Positions 26,402 through 36,899 of a stretch of 64,000 nt of DNA are shown one piece after another (position 1 is the stretch's first letter; the number at the start of each line of letters is the position of its first letter). The notes under the pieces were generated by a model. It worked only from the letters and a program-made list of their open reading frames with translations. It was not told the origin of the DNA and ran no database searches. The stretch covers positions 62,001 through 126,000 of the forward strand of contig NZ_JAFDVE010000009.1 in assembly GCF_016888005.1 (NCBI RefSeq). The letters are read 5' to 3'. A program made the position numbers and the translations under genes. This DNA is from Phycicoccus sp. CSK15P-2 (GTDB lineage: Bacteria > Actinomycetota > Actinomycetes > Actinomycetales > Dermatophilaceae).

Positions 26402-27280
26402 TCAGGAGTCGAAGGAGTGCTCGGCGGCCGGGAACGTGCCGTCGGAGACCTCGGAGGCGTAGGCCTCCGCGGCGCGTTTGAGGTCGCCGCGCAGGTCGGC
26501 GTACTTCTTGACGAAGCGCGGTGCCCGCCCGCCACGCAGCCCGGCCATGTCCTGCCACACGAGCACCTGGGCGTCGCAGTCCGGACCGGCGCCGATCCCG
26601 ATCGTCGGGATCCGCAGCGCCCGGGTGACCTCGGCCGCGACCGGCGCGGGAACCATCTCCATGACGACCGCGAAGCAGCCGGCCTCCTGGAGGGCGAGGG
26701 CGTCGTCCATGAGCCTCTCGGCCCCGGCGCCGCGGCCCTGGACCTTGTAGCCCCCGAGCACGTGCTCGCTCTGCGGGGTGAAGCCGATGTGCCCCATGAC
26801 GGGGATGCCCGCCCGGACGAGGAGCTCGACCTCCGGCACCATCGGGGCGCCACCCTCGAGCTTCACCGCGTGCGCCATGCCCTCCTTCATGAAGCGCGTG
26901 GCGGTCGCCAGGGCCTGCTGCGGGCTCGCCTGGTAGCTGCCGAACGGGAGGTCGGCGACGACCATCGACCGGCGGGCCGCGCTCGTCACGGCGCGGACGA
27001 GCGGTACGAGGTGGTCGACGGTCACCGGGACCGTCGTCTCGAACCCGTAGACGTTGTTCCCCGCCGAGTCACCGACGAGGAGCACCGGGACGCCCGCCTC
27101 GTCGAAGATCTCCGCGGTGTACATGTCGTACGCCGTGAGCATGGCCCACTTCTCGCCCTGCTCCTTCATCCGCTGCAGGTGTGGCACCCGCACCCGGCGC
27201 TGCGGCGCAGCCTGGACACCGGTGCCGTACGGGGCCGTCGTCTCGGGGGCGGGGGAGGAGGGCGTCGTCGGCTCGCTCAT
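26402..27280 (-). CDS. panB: 3-methyl-2-oxobutanoate hydroxymethyltransferase
   Basis: The first committed step of pantothenate and CoA synthesis, transferring hydroxymethyl from methylene-tetrahydrofolate to ketoisovalerate. The 292 residues contain the family blocks [33 protein letters not shown] (metal and substrate binding), [24 protein letters not shown] and [19 protein letters not shown]. The first 30 residues are a low-complexity Pro/Thr/Ser extension of uncertain start. panC and panD are not in the window. Confidence 0.95.
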   Translation of the reverse strand: MSEPTTPSSPAPETTAPYGTGVQAAPQRRVRVPHLQRMKEQGEKWAMLTAYDMYTAEIFDEAGVPVLLVGDSAGNNVYGFETTVPVTVDHLVPLVRAVTSAARRSMVVADLPFGSYQASPQQALATATRFMKEGMAHAVKLEGGAPMVPEVELLVRAGIPVMGHIGFTPQSEHVLGGYKVQGRGAGAERLMDDALALQEAGCFAVVMEMVPAPVAAEVTRALRIPTIGIGAGPDCDAQVLVWQDMAGLRGGRAPRFVKKYADLRGDLKRAAEAYASEVSDGTFPAAEHSFDS

Positions 27281-27317
27281 GGGCCGATGGTAGGACCCCG
27301 ACCCGGAGCGGACGAGG

Positions 27318-29729
27318 TCACCGCTTCTTCGGTGCCACCGTGATGTTGAGATGGCCGCCACGCGACGTGCCGTCGACGGTCACCGTCGTCCCGGTCTTCG
27401 GGACGTCGACGCCGTTCCATCCGGGCTGGTAGCGACCCGGGTGCTCGCCCGTGCAGGCGTCGGAGTCGCAGTCGAACCACCAGTCCTTCGTGTCGTCGAA
27501 GGTGCGTACAGCCCGCTGGGACCGGATGGTGGCCCGCTGGCTGTTGTTGTGCACCGTGATGGACTGGGTCCGCTCGGTGCCGAACGTCGAGTCGTAGGAC
27601 AGGATCCGCGGACGCATCAGGGTGCCGTCGGCGTGGTGGTGGAAGGTCGGGTGGGCGTCGACCGGCAGGACGAGGCCGGCGCCGGGGTGCTCGCCGACGT
27701 TGTTGTCGTCGTACTCGGAGTTCCAGTACCAGACGAGCAGCCCGTTCTGGTACGGGTAGGTCTCGACCCAGTCGGGCCGCCTGTCGAGGAACCCGAAGTT
27801 GTAGGCCGTGCGCAGCGAGCGGTCGTAGCCGTCGTACTGCCGGTTCTCCAGGACGTAGGCGTTGAAGAACGACTGCGTCTCCGTGCCCGTCGTCTCGCGG
27901 AAGCCGGAGAAGGACCAGCCGTCGTCCAGCGCGGTGGCGCCGACGGTGACCGCGTCGACCTGGAACCCGGACTCGGCCACGGCGCTGTCGGTGCGGTAGC
28001 GGAACCGGATCTGGGTCGTCCCGGCCGGCAGGGTGGCGATGAGCTCGGTCCATTCGGGCCGGCTGCCGGTGATCCCGGCGCCGCTGTCGTTGAACCCGCT
28101 CTGGTTGTGGCCCTCGTGGTCCTCGCTGTCGGAGAGGTTGGTCTCGACGGGCGTCCACGCGGAGCCGTCGGGGGAGGCCTCGAGGAAGGCGTAGTCCCAC
28201 TCGGCCTCGATCGCGTGACGGACCTGGGCGGTGAGGGAGGTGCCGGTGATGCCGTCGTGCGTCATCGTGACGTCGAGGTCGTTGCCCGACCCGCTGTAGA
28301 AGAACGTGTCGCCGTCGGCGGGCTCACCGAGCTCGAGCGAGGACTCGCGGTCGGGCAGCACGACGAACACGGCCTGGGGGGACTTGGTCGCCGGCACGTT
28401 GGGCCCGAGCTTGTGCCGGGAGCGCTCGCCGGCGTAGGCGACCTCGTAGAAGGGCCCCTCGTCGCCCTGCGGCTCGAGCCAGCCGAGCTGGAGCAGCTCC
28501 CAGGCGGAGAGGTCGGTCGGCGAGTCGCCGATGCCGTCGCGCCCACCGTCGCCGATGTTCGCGCCGGAGGACATGAGTGACCAGAACGCCGTGGAGTTCT
28601 CGGCGCCCCCGGTGTTCCCGGAGGTGTCGTAGAGGTCCGGCAAACCGAGGTCGTGACCGTACTCGTGCGCGAACACGCCGAGGCCGCCGTTCTCGGGCTG
28701 GATCGTGTAGTCACCGAGCCACACGCCCGTCGGGTTGTCCGGGACGCGTTCGCTGGACACGATGCCGCCGTTGGAGCCGATGTCGACACCCGACAGGCCG
28801 CCGGGGCCGTCGTTCTGGAGGTTGCTGTACCAGCGGTGGCTCCAGATGGCGTCCGAGCCCTGGTTGGGGTCGCCCGCGGCCTGGTCGCCACCGGCGTGGA
28901 CGACCTGCATGTGGTCGATGAAGCCGTCCGGCTCGTCGAAGTTGCCGTCGCCGTCGATGTCGTAGCGGTCCCACACGTCGAACGCGCTGAGGTAGTCGGC
29001 GATCTCCTCGATCGTCTCCCCGGCGTCGAGCCTCTGCTGGACCCACACGGCCATCGCGTCGCGGGCGAGGGCCTTCGAGGTGGCGCAGACGATGTCCCCG
29101 CAGTAGTCGCGGCCGTAGAGCGCCTCGTTGAACGGCACGCGCACCCATCCGTGCACGGCGCCGTCGACCGAGTACCGGTTCGAGGACTGCCGCTCGTAGT
29201 ACTTCGCCATCCGGTTGAAGTACATGTCCTCGTAGTGGGCCGCGTCGTAGTCGGGCTGCCAGAGCGTGGTGTTGTCGACGCGGCGGTCCGGCCTCGGGAT
29301 CTCGTTGTGCCGCGGACCGGTGACGTCGGTCGTGCTGCCGTCCGGCGGCGGGCCCTGGAACAGGGGGTTCGGGTACTGCTCGTCCCCGAACTCGACGATG
29401 ATGACGAAGACGGGGTCGGTGCCCTCGCGCTCGAGCTCGACGTACTGGCCCTTGCCCACCCGGGCCGTGCGCTCCTGGAACCCCTTCTCGCCCGTGACCC
29501 GCTTCTGCAGCGCCGTCTCGCGCAGCGCCTCCTGCTTGCGCGCGACGGCCAGCGGGTGGGTGGGGACGTCGGTGGTGGAGCGTGCGGCGGGCCCGGGCTC
29601 GGTGTCGAGCGGCGGGGCCGCCGGCGTCGCCGCCCGGGCGCCTCCGGTGGCGAGCGTCCCCACGGTGAGCAGGGCTGCCGCCGAGACCGCGAGGAGGCGG
29701 GCACCGGTCGTGCGGAGGTGTCTGGTCAC
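27318..29729 (-). CDS. Secreted M6-family (immune inhibitor A) metalloprotease 1
   Basis: An 803-residue exported zinc protease. A signal peptide spans about residues 1-33 (basic start, [16 protein letters not shown], cleavage near GARAA), followed by a propeptide and the M6 domain. The zinc motif is [14 protein letters not shown] with H355, E356, H359. A jelly-roll/MAM-like segment and a C-terminal region with [20 protein letters not shown] follow. The GTG 29729 start follows GGAGAC. It is paralogous to and divergent from the next gene, sharing blocks such as NGGLGVFxHExGHDLGLP. M6 proteases degrade extracellular protein, and in Bacillus they cleave insect immune peptides. Confidence 0.9.
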   Translation of the reverse strand: MTRHLRTTGARLLAVSAAALLTVGTLATGGARAATPAAPPLDTEPGPAARSTTDVPTHPLAVARKQEALRETALQKRVTGEKGFQERTARVGKGQYVELEREGTDPVFVIIVEFGDEQYPNPLFQGPPPDGSTTDVTGPRHNEIPRPDRRVDNTTLWQPDYDAAHYEDMYFNRMAKYYERQSSNRYSVDGAVHGWVRVPFNEALYGRDYCGDIVCATSKALARDAMAVWVQQRLDAGETIEEIADYLSAFDVWDRYDIDGDGNFDEPDGFIDHMQVVHAGGDQAAGDPNQGSDAIWSHRWYSNLQNDGPGGLSGVDIGSNGGIVSSERVPDNPTGVWLGDYTIQPENGGLGVFAHEYGHDLGLPDLYDTSGNTGGAENSTAFWSLMSSGANIGDGGRDGIGDSPTDLSAWELLQLGWLEPQGDEGPFYEVAYAGERSRHKLGPNVPATKSPQAVFVVLPDRESSLELGEPADGDTFFYSGSGNDLDVTMTHDGITGTSLTAQVRHAIEAEWDYAFLEASPDGSAWTPVETNLSDSEDHEGHNQSGFNDSGAGITGSRPEWTELIATLPAGTTQIRFRYRTDSAVAESGFQVDAVTVGATALDDGWSFSGFRETTGTETQSFFNAYVLENRQYDGYDRSLRTAYNFGFLDRRPDWVETYPYQNGLLVWYWNSEYDDNNVGEHPGAGLVLPVDAHPTFHHHADGTLMRPRILSYDSTFGTERTQSITVHNNSQRATIRSQRAVRTFDDTKDWWFDCDSDACTGEHPGRYQPGWNGVDVPKTGTTVTVDGTSRGGHLNITVAPKKR

Positions 29730-30083
29730 GGCGTCTCCTGGGTGGGGTGTCCCCTGCGGACGGGCCGGCTCCGCCGTGGGCGGAGTCATCCGACCCAGGC
29801 ATCTTCGTCCCGTCCGGAGACAGGTGCCAGCCCGGTCAATCCCCCGTTATCGATTCGTGATCTTCGCGCTCGAGGGCGGAGCGGCCGGCTCTCGCGCGCG
29901 GAGCAGGCACGGTCACGGGGCCCCGCGGGTGCACCCACGGGGCGGAGACCCGGGCGCGCTGACGAGACCTTGGTGAAAAGTTGACCATCCACTTGCCGAT
30001 CCGGAACCGATTCTGTGGTTTGGTCCCACGGTGCCCCGTACCACCCATCACTGCGGGGCGGACATCTCGATGGAGGAGATCTC
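29730..30083. other. 354-bp divergent intergenic region of the M6 protease pair
   Basis: No gene is evident. TTGACC occurs once in each orientation: plus strand at 29981-29986, and minus strand at 29834-29839 (read as GGTCAA). These could be -35 boxes of the two divergent promoters, but no convincing -10 is seen at 16-18 bp from either. GGAGGAGAT at about 30072-30080 is the ribosome site of the plus-strand gene. A shared regulator could act here, but no clear operator was found. Confidence 0.5.
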
Positions 30084-32396
30084 GTGAAGAGACGGAACAT
30101 CAGCGCCGTGTCCGGAGTGGCGGCGGCAGCTCTCGCTGTCGCTCTCGCACCGAGCCCGGCCCAGGCGGTACCCGCCGGTCCGGACACCCCGGAGAAGGGC
30201 TCCGCGGTCAAGGAGGACAACCTGCCCAACCCGCTCGCGGAGGCTCAGGCCGAGCTGCGCGAGGAGGCCGTCCAGCAGCTCGTCCGAGGCGAGGCGAAGA
30301 CCCGGACCATCAACGGCAACCGGGTCATCGAGGTCAAGAGCAAGAGGGGCGACAGCAACCGCAAGGGCAAGGGCAGCGGGAAGTCCAAGTTCGTCAACTA
30401 CCCGGTCGACCGCGAGGAGGACATCTTCACGATCCTCGTGGAGTTCGGTGACCAGGTGAACCCTGCCACCGGCGGCGAGCCGGGGCCGGTCCACAACCAG
30501 ATCCCGCAGCCCAACCGGGCGGTCGACAACTCCACCTACTGGGAGCCGGACTTCGACCGGGCCCACTACATGGACCTCATGTTCGGCGAGGACGGCGAGT
30601 CCTTCGCCGACTTCTACGAGAAGCAGTCCAACGGCCGCTTCGCCGCCAAGGGTGACGTCTCCGACTGGGTGCAGGTGCCCTACAACGAGGCCCGCTACGG
30701 GTCGAACGAGTACAGCAGTGCCTCGACCTACTGGCCGTTCGTGCGCGACACCGCCGCGGCGTGGTACGACGCGCAGAAGGCCGCGGGCACGTCCGACGCC
30801 GAGATCAAGGAGTACCTGTCCCAGTTCGACAAGGTCGACCGCTACGACTACGACGGCGACGGCGACTTCAACGAGCCGGACGGCTACATCGACCACTTCC
30901 AGGCCATCCACGCCGGTGAGGGTGAGGAGGCCGGCGGCGGTGCCCAGGGCGAGGACGCCATCTGGTCGCACCGCTGGTACGCCTACTCGACGGACCAGGG
31001 TCGGACCGGTCCCGAGAACAACAAGCTCGGTGGCGTCCCGCTCGGCGACTCCGGCATGTGGATCGGTGACTACACCACCGAGCCCGAGAACGGCGGACTC
31101 GGCGTCTTCACGCACGAGTTCGGCCACGACCTGGGCCTTCCCGACCTCTACGACACCGCCGGTGGTGACAACGGCACCGGGTTCTGGACCCTCATGAGCG
31201 GTGGCTCGTGGCTCAACCACGGTGGCGACGCCATCGGTACCACGCCCGGCTACATGGGTCCGTGGGAGAAGCTGCAGCTCGGCTGGCTCGACCCGCAGGT
31301 CGTGCCGTTCGGCCAGAACACCAATGTCAAGCTGGGCCGGGCCGACCGGGTCCGCGAGGACGAGGCGCAGGCGATCATCGTCCCGCTCCCCGAGCGCACG
31401 GTGACGACCGAGCACAACACCCCGCACTCCGGCGAGGGCGAGTGGTGGAGCGGCTTCGGCGACGACATCAGTGCCACGCTGACCCGCGACGTCGACCTCA
31501 CGGGGGCGTCTGACGCCTCCGTCAGTGCGTACATCTCCGGGGACATCGAGGAGGACTACGACTACCTCTACGGTGAGGTCACGACCGACGGCGGGTCCTC
31601 GTGGATCCAGCTCGGCGACCCGATCGACGGCAGCGTCGACGGTGCAGGCAGCGAGGTCGACTGGACCGAGATCTCCTACGACCTCTCGGAGTTCGCCGGC
31701 CAGGAGGTCACCTTCCGCTTCCGGTTCGCCACCGACGGTGGCGTCGGCTCGGAGGTCTTCATCGACGACATCTCCCTGACGGTCGACGGTGAGACCACCA
31801 CCGACGACGTCGAGGACGGTGCCGGCGAGTGGACCGCCGCGGGCGGCTTCGAGATCATCAACGGCACGACGACCAAGCAGGTCCGGGACATGTACATCGC
31901 GGAGAACCGCACGTACACCGGGTACGACAAGACGCTCAAGCAGGGCCCGTACAACTTCGGGTGGGCCAACACCCGGCCCGACTGGGTCGAGCGCTTCCCG
32001 TTCCAGAACGGCATGCTCGTCTGGTTCAGCAACGGTGAGTACACCGACAACAACACGAGCACGCACCCCGGTGCGGGACTCGCGCTGCCGGTCGACGCAC
32101 GGCCGAACCCGGTGACGTTCGCCGACGGGTCGTACCTGGGCAACCGGCGCCAGCCGTTCGACGCCACCTTCGGCCTCGAGCGGACCGACCGGGTGACGTT
32201 CCACAAGAACGGCTCGCCGTCCACGGTGCCGTCGTCGAAGGCCATCCCGACCTTCAACGACAGCAACCCGGACCGCTACTGGTCGGCGCGGAACCCGTGG
32301 TCCTCGACCAAGGTCGCGGGCTCGGGCACGAGCATGACCGTGTCGAAGTCGCTCGACCGCGGCAAGACGCTCATGGTGAAGGTCCGCTTCAAGTGA
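30084..32396 (+). CDS. Secreted M6-family (immune inhibitor A) metalloprotease 2
   Basis: A 770-residue paralogue of the divergent protease. A signal peptide covers about residues 1-29 (VKRRNISAVSG, AAAALAVALA, cleavage after SPAQA), then a charged propeptide, the M6 catalytic domain with [14 protein letters not shown] (H344, E345, H348), and a beta-rich C-terminal half (about 455-600). The start GTG 30084 has GGAGGAG 6 nt upstream. It ends at a strong terminator. Like its partner it carries no sorting signal or anchor, so it is probably released. Confidence 0.9.
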   Translation: MKRRNISAVSGVAAAALAVALAPSPAQAVPAGPDTPEKGSAVKEDNLPNPLAEAQAELREEAVQQLVRGEAKTRTINGNRVIEVKSKRGDSNRKGKGSGKSKFVNYPVDREEDIFTILVEFGDQVNPATGGEPGPVHNQIPQPNRAVDNSTYWEPDFDRAHYMDLMFGEDGESFADFYEKQSNGRFAAKGDVSDWVQVPYNEARYGSNEYSSASTYWPFVRDTAAAWYDAQKAAGTSDAEIKEYLSQFDKVDRYDYDGDGDFNEPDGYIDHFQAIHAGEGEEAGGGAQGEDAIWSHRWYAYSTDQGRTGPENNKLGGVPLGDSGMWIGDYTTEPENGGLGVFTHEFGHDLGLPDLYDTAGGDNGTGFWTLMSGGSWLNHGGDAIGTTPGYMGPWEKLQLGWLDPQVVPFGQNTNVKLGRADRVREDEAQAIIVPLPERTVTTEHNTPHSGEGEWWSGFGDDISATLTRDVDLTGASDASVSAYISGDIEEDYDYLYGEVTTDGGSSWIQLGDPIDGSVDGAGSEVDWTEISYDLSEFAGQEVTFRFRFATDGGVGSEVFIDDISLTVDGETTTDDVEDGAGEWTAAGGFEIINGTTTKQVRDMYIAENRTYTGYDKTLKQGPYNFGWANTRPDWVERFPFQNGMLVWFSNGEYTDNNTSTHPGAGLALPVDARPNPVTFADGSYLGNRRQPFDATFGLERTDRVTFHKNGSPSTVPSSKAIPTFNDSNPDRYWSARNPWSSTKVAGSGTSMTVSKSLDRGKTLMVKVRFK

Positions 32397-32416
32397 CCTG
32401 ACCCAGGCGTCACGCC

Positions 32417-32461
32417 ACACGGCCCGAGGGCCCCGGGACATCCCGGGGCCCTCGGTCGTGT
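32417..32461 (+). terminator. Terminator after protease 2
   Basis: CGAGGGCCCCGGG and CCCGGGGCCCTCG form a 13-bp perfect stem with a 4-nt loop. Outer ACACG/CGTGT pairing extends it. It sits 20 bp after the stop codon and upstream of glnA2. There is no T-run. Confidence 0.75.
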
Positions 32462-32503
32462 CCCGGTGTCGGAGCCGAGCGCCGATGGGGCAGGATGCGT
32501 TTC

Positions 32504-33841
32504 ATGGACCGTCAGCAGGAGTTCGTCCTCCGCACCATCGAAGAGCGCGACATCCGGTTCGTCCGGCTGTGGTTCACCGACATCCTCGGAACGCTGAAGT
32601 CGGTGGCCGTGGCGCCCGCCGAGCTCGAGGGCGCCTTCGCCGAGGGCATCGGCTTCGACGGGTCGGTCATCGAGGGCTTCGCCCGCGTCTACGAGGCCGA
32701 CATGCTCGCCAAGCCCGATCCCGGCACCTTCCAGGTCCTGCCGTGGCGGGGCGAGAGCAACGGCACCGCGCGGATGTTCTGCGACATCACGCAGCCGGAC
32801 GGCACGCCGAGCATGGCCGACCCCCGGCACGTGCTCCAGCGAGCCCTGGCCAAGGCCTCGGACATGGGGTTCACCTTCTACACGCACCCCGAGATCGAGT
32901 TCTTCCTCCTCGAGCAGGGCTGGCGTCCGGGAGAGAGGCCCCAGCCGATCGACACCTCCGGCTACTTCGACCACACCCCGCACGGGTCGAGCGCCGACTT
33001 CCGCCGGGCCGCGATCACGATGCTCGAGACGATGGGCATCTCCGTGGAGTTCAGCCACCACGAGGCCGGCCCGGGCCAGAACGAGATCGACCTGCGGTAC
33101 GCGGACGCCCTGACGACCGCCGACAACATCATGACCTTCCGCACGGTCGTCAAGGAGGTGGCGCTCGAGCAGGGCATCTACGCCTCCTTCATGCCCAAGG
33201 TCTTCGCCGAGCACCCCGGCTCCGGCATGCACACCCACATGTCGCTGTTCGAGGGGGACACCAACGCCTTCCACGAGCCGGGGGCGCCCTACCAGCTCTC
33301 CAAGGTCGGCCGGCAGTTCATCGCCGGGCTGCTGCGCCACGGGCGGGAGACCGCGGCCGTGACCAACCAGTGGGTCAACAGCTACAAGCGGCTCTGGGGT
33401 GGGGGGGAGGCCCCGTCCTACCTCACGTGGGGTCACAACAACCGCTCGGCGCTCGTCCGGGTCCCCATGTACAAGCCCGAGAAGGGGCAGAGCACCCGGG
33501 TCGAGCTGCGCAGCATCGACACCGCGTGCAACCCGTATCTCACCTTCGCCGTGCTCCTCGCCGCCGGGCTCAAGGGCATCGAGGAGGGCTACGACCTCCC
33601 GCCGGAGACCGAGGACGACGTCTGGAGCCTCACCGACGCCGAGCGTCGGGCCATGGGGATCGGGAGCCTCCCCGCGAGCCTCGCGGAGGCGATCGAGGTG
33701 ATGGAGGACAGCGAGCTCGTCGCCGAGACCCTCGGCGAGCACACGTTCGACTTCTTCCTCCGCAACAAGCGCGCCGAGTGGGCCGACTACCGCAACCAGG
33801 TCACGGCGTTCGAGCTCGAGCGGTACCTGCCGAGCCTCTGA
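32504..33841 (+). CDS. glnA2: Glutamine synthetase GlnA2 (type I)
   Basis: A 445-residue type I glutamine synthetase. It shows the N-terminal latch DGSVIEGFARV, the metal-site block YTHPEIEFFLL, GSGMHTHMSLF, the ATP-binding KRLWGGGEAPSYLTWG and NNRSALVRVP, and EGYDLPPE, where the Tyr corresponds to the adenylylation site. Its start MDRQQEFVLRT... matches mycobacterial GlnA2. ATG 32504 is chosen over ATG 32495 because CAGGAT (32491-32496) overlaps the latter and lies 7 nt before the former. GlnE follows 7 bp after the stop, the standard GlnA2-GlnE pair. GlnA2 is often not the main synthetase. Some paralogues have other substrates. Confidence 0.93.
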   Translation: MDRQQEFVLRTIEERDIRFVRLWFTDILGTLKSVAVAPAELEGAFAEGIGFDGSVIEGFARVYEADMLAKPDPGTFQVLPWRGESNGTARMFCDITQPDGTPSMADPRHVLQRALAKASDMGFTFYTHPEIEFFLLEQGWRPGERPQPIDTSGYFDHTPHGSSADFRRAAITMLETMGISVEFSHHEAGPGQNEIDLRYADALTTADNIMTFRTVVKEVALEQGIYASFMPKVFAEHPGSGMHTHMSLFEGDTNAFHEPGAPYQLSKVGRQFIAGLLRHGRETAAVTNQWVNSYKRLWGGGEAPSYLTWGHNNRSALVRVPMYKPEKGQSTRVELRSIDTACNPYLTFAVLLAAGLKGIEEGYDLPPETEDDVWSLTDAERRAMGIGSLPASLAEAIEVMEDSELVAETLGEHTFDFFLRNKRAEWADYRNQVTAFELERYLPSL

Positions 33842-33848
33842 GGGCGTC

Positions 33849-36839
33849 GTGAGCTCCCGCGCCCCGGAGTCCGTCCCGGCCGGTGTGGCCCGGCTCGGGT
33901 TCACCGACCCGGCCCGCGCCCGGACCCTTCTCGACGACCCGGCCCTCGACGGCATCGCCGGCAGTCCCGACCGGATCGACGAGGGGGGGCTGAGCAGCGC
34001 GCTCTCCCGCGTCGCCGACCCGGACGGTGCGCTGCTCGGGCTGGTCCGGCTCATGGAGGCGGTCGCACAGCGTCCGGACCTACGTCCCGGTCTCGTCGAG
34101 GCGCTGCGCGAGGACGGTGTGCCGCGTCGCCGGCTGCTCGCCGTCCTCGGGGCGTCGAGCGCGCTGGGCGACCACCTCGTCACCCATCCCGAGCACTGGA
34201 CCACCGTCGTCTCCGTCACCGAGGTCGATGCCGAGGCCCGGCGCGAGCGGCTCGTCGGCGCCGTCACCGAGCCCGGCGACCTCACGCCCGAGGACGCCCT
34301 CCGCGTGGCCTACCGGGAGCAGCTGCTCGGCATCGCTGCGCTGGACCTCACCGCCGAGGACCCCCTCGAGGTCCTCCCCACGACGGCGTCCGCGCTCGCG
34401 GACCTCGCGAGCGCCGCCCTCGAGGCCGCGCTGGCCGTCGCCCGGGCCGAGGTCGGTCCGGACGCCGATCGCACCCGCCTCGCGGTCGTCGCGATGGGCA
34501 AGACCGGTGGCGCAGAGCTCAACTACGTCTCCGACGTCGACGTCATCTTCGTCGCCGAGCCCGCGGACGGTGTGTCGGAGGACGAGGCGGTCGCCGTCGC
34601 CACCGACCTCGCGACGCGGCTCATGCGGGTGTGCTCGGCGTCGACCCCCGCCGGGTCGCTGTGGCAGGTCGACCCTGCGCTGCGGCCCGAGGGCAAGAAC
34701 GGCCCGCTCGTGCGGACCGTCGCGAGCCACCGCGCCTACTACGACCGCTGGGCCAAGACCTGGGAGTTCCAGGCGCTGCTCAAGGCACGTCCGGTCGCGG
34801 GCGACGTCGAGGTCGGTGCCTCCTACCTCGACGCCGTCCGGCCCCTGGTCTGGCAGGCCTCGACCCGGGAGAACTTCGTCGACGACGTCCAGGCCATGCG
34901 CCGCCGAGTCGAGGAGCACATCCCCAAGGTCGAGGCCGAACGGCAGATCAAGCTCGGACCCGGAGGGCTGCGCGACGTCGAGTTCTCCGTCCAGCTGCTC
35001 CAGCTCGTCCACGGCCGCTCCGACGAGTCCCTGCGGGGTCGCGCCACCCTGGAGGCGCTGGACGCCCTGTCCGCCGGGGGTTACGTCGGTCGCGAGGACG
35101 CCGCCACGCTCGGCGCCGCCTACCGCTACCTGCGGGCCCTCGAGCACCGCATCCAGCTGTTCCGGCTGCGGCGCACGCACCTGATGCCCACGGCGGTGGG
35201 CGACCTACGCCGACTGGGCCGCTCGATGGGACACCGCACCGCACCGGACGAGGCCGTCCTCACCGAGTGGCGGGCCCGACGGCGAGAGGTGCGGCGGCTG
35301 CACGAGCGGATCTTCTACCGGCCCCTGCTGTCGGCGGTCGCCCGGCTGTCGGACCAGCACGTCCGGCTCACCCCGGACGCCGCGCGCGAGCGCCTCTCCG
35401 CGCTGGGGTTCCGCGACCCGGCCGGCGCGCTGCGCCATCTCGAGGCGCTCACCGGCGGGGTCAGCCGGCGGGCGTCCATCCAGCGCCAGCTGTTGCCCGT
35501 GATGCTCGGTTGGTTCGCCGACGAGGCCGACCCGGACGCCGGGCTGCTCGCGTTCCGCAAGATCAGTGACGAGCTCGGCTCGACGCACTGGTACCTGCGC
35601 CTGCTGCGGGACGAGGGGTCGGCCGCCGAGCGCCTCGCCCACACGCTGGCCCGGAGCCGCTTCGCGGCCGCGCTGCTCGAGCAGGCGCCGGAGTGCGTCC
35701 AGTTCCTCGGAGAGGCCTCGGGCACGACCCCACGGCCGCGCGAGGAGGTCCTACGCCGGATGCGCTCGGCGGCGGGTCGTAAGGACGACGCCGAGTCGGC
35801 GGTCCTCGCGGCGCGGACCATCCGTCGCTCCGAGCTCTTCCGGGTGGCGGTCGCCGACCTCGGTGGCGCGCTCCCGGTCGGGGAGCTCGGGGTGGCGATG
35901 ACCGACCTCACCGCGGCCCTGCTCGAGGTCACGCTCGAGGTCTGCCACGCCGAGGTCCGCGGTGCCGAGGAGCCGCTGACCCGCATCCTCGTCGTGGGGA
36001 TGGGCCGGCTGGGTGGGCAGGAGCAGGGCTACGGCTCGGACGCCGACGTCCTCTTCGTGCACGACCCCCTCCCGGGAACGGACGAGGTAGCCGCGCAGCA
36101 CGAGGCGATGGAGGTCGTCAAGCGGCTGGTCGCGGTGCTCGGCACGCCGGGCCCGGACCCCCGGCTCGACGTCGACGCCGGGCTGCGACCCGAGGGCAAG
36201 GGCGGCCCGCTCGTGCGGTCGCTGGCGTCCTACCGGGAGTACTACGCGCGCTGGTCCCTCGTGTGGGAGGCCCAGGCGCTGCTCCGGGCGACCCCCGTCG
36301 CGGGCGACCTCGGGCTCGCAGAGCAGTTCCTCGAGCTCGTCGCGCCCATCCGCTGGCCCGAGGGTGGCCTCGACGCCCGCCAGGTCCGGGAGATCCGGAC
36401 CCTCAAGGCGCGGGTCGAGGCCGAACGGCTGCCGCGCGGTGCCGACCGCAAGACGCACTTCAAGCTCGGCCACGGCGGGCTCTCCGACGTCGAGTGGCTC
36501 GTGCAGCTCGTCCAGCTACGGCACGCCCACGCGCACCCGGAGCTGCGGACCGCGTCGACCTTGGGGGCACTGGCCGCCGCGGACCGGCTCGGGCTGGTCG
36601 GGCACGAGCACGCTGCGGCCCTGGAGGCGTCATGGCGGCTGGCCTCGGCGATGCGCAACGCCGGCGTGCTGTTCCGGGGGAAGGCGGTCGACTCGGTCCC
36701 CACCTACGACCGGGACGCCGACGGCGTGGCCCGCATCGTCGGCCTCGATGCGGGTGCCGGGCACGAGCTCGGCGAGCGGTACCGGAGGGTGGCCCGCCGT
36801 TCCCGGACCGCGTTCGAGGCGGAGTTCTTCGACGACTGA
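33849..36839 (+). CDS. glnE: Glutamine synthetase adenylyltransferase/adenylyl-removing enzyme
   Basis: Controls glutamine synthetase by adding or phosphorolytically removing AMP on a tyrosine. The 996-residue protein has two nucleotidyltransferase domains. The first (about residues 130-400) carries GKTGGAELNYVSDVDVIFV near 216, and the second (about 640-880) carries GMGRLGGQEQGYGSDADVLFV near 715. Each SDxD supplies metal ligands, and each domain is followed by an all-alpha regulatory segment (EAERQIKLGPGGLRDVEF, ADRKTHFKLGHGGLSDVEW). Both active sites look intact. It lies directly behind glnA2. Confidence 0.95.
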   Translation: MSSRAPESVPAGVARLGFTDPARARTLLDDPALDGIAGSPDRIDEGGLSSALSRVADPDGALLGLVRLMEAVAQRPDLRPGLVEALREDGVPRRRLLAVLGASSALGDHLVTHPEHWTTVVSVTEVDAEARRERLVGAVTEPGDLTPEDALRVAYREQLLGIAALDLTAEDPLEVLPTTASALADLASAALEAALAVARAEVGPDADRTRLAVVAMGKTGGAELNYVSDVDVIFVAEPADGVSEDEAVAVATDLATRLMRVCSASTPAGSLWQVDPALRPEGKNGPLVRTVASHRAYYDRWAKTWEFQALLKARPVAGDVEVGASYLDAVRPLVWQASTRENFVDDVQAMRRRVEEHIPKVEAERQIKLGPGGLRDVEFSVQLLQLVHGRSDESLRGRATLEALDALSAGGYVGREDAATLGAAYRYLRALEHRIQLFRLRRTHLMPTAVGDLRRLGRSMGHRTAPDEAVLTEWRARRREVRRLHERIFYRPLLSAVARLSDQHVRLTPDAARERLSALGFRDPAGALRHLEALTGGVSRRASIQRQLLPVMLGWFADEADPDAGLLAFRKISDELGSTHWYLRLLRDEGSAAERLAHTLARSRFAAALLEQAPECVQFLGEASGTTPRPREEVLRRMRSAAGRKDDAESAVLAARTIRRSELFRVAVADLGGALPVGELGVAMTDLTAALLEVTLEVCHAEVRGAEEPLTRILVVGMGRLGGQEQGYGSDADVLFVHDPLPGTDEVAAQHEAMEVVKRLVAVLGTPGPDPRLDVDAGLRPEGKGGPLVRSLASYREYYARWSLVWEAQALLRATPVAGDLGLAEQFLELVAPIRWPEGGLDARQVREIRTLKARVEAERLPRGADRKTHFKLGHGGLSDVEWLVQLVQLRHAHAHPELRTASTLGALAAADRLGLVGHEHAAALEASWRLASAMRNAGVLFRGKAVDSVPTYDRDADGVARIVGLDAGAGHELGERYRRVARRSRTAFEAEFFDD

Positions 36840-36899
36840 GCGTCCGGCCCTGGAGACTTCCGTGGTCGCGGACGCCCGGCCTCTGGCATGCTCACCCTC

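Noticed and set aside
30084-32396. Protease 2 as a cell-wall anchored toxin.
   Set aside because: There is no LPxTG-type sorting signal, C-terminal hydrophobic anchor or pore-forming repeat. It looks like a plain secreted M6 protease.
32495-32503. ATG 32495 as the start of glnA2.
   Set aside because: It lies within the -10 hexamer CAGGAT-G, and the family N-terminus begins at ATG 32504.
36888-36899. ATG 36888 as the start of the PAS-ANTAR gene.
   Set aside because: It lies inside CATGCT, the likely -10. GTG 36900 is 7 nt downstream.
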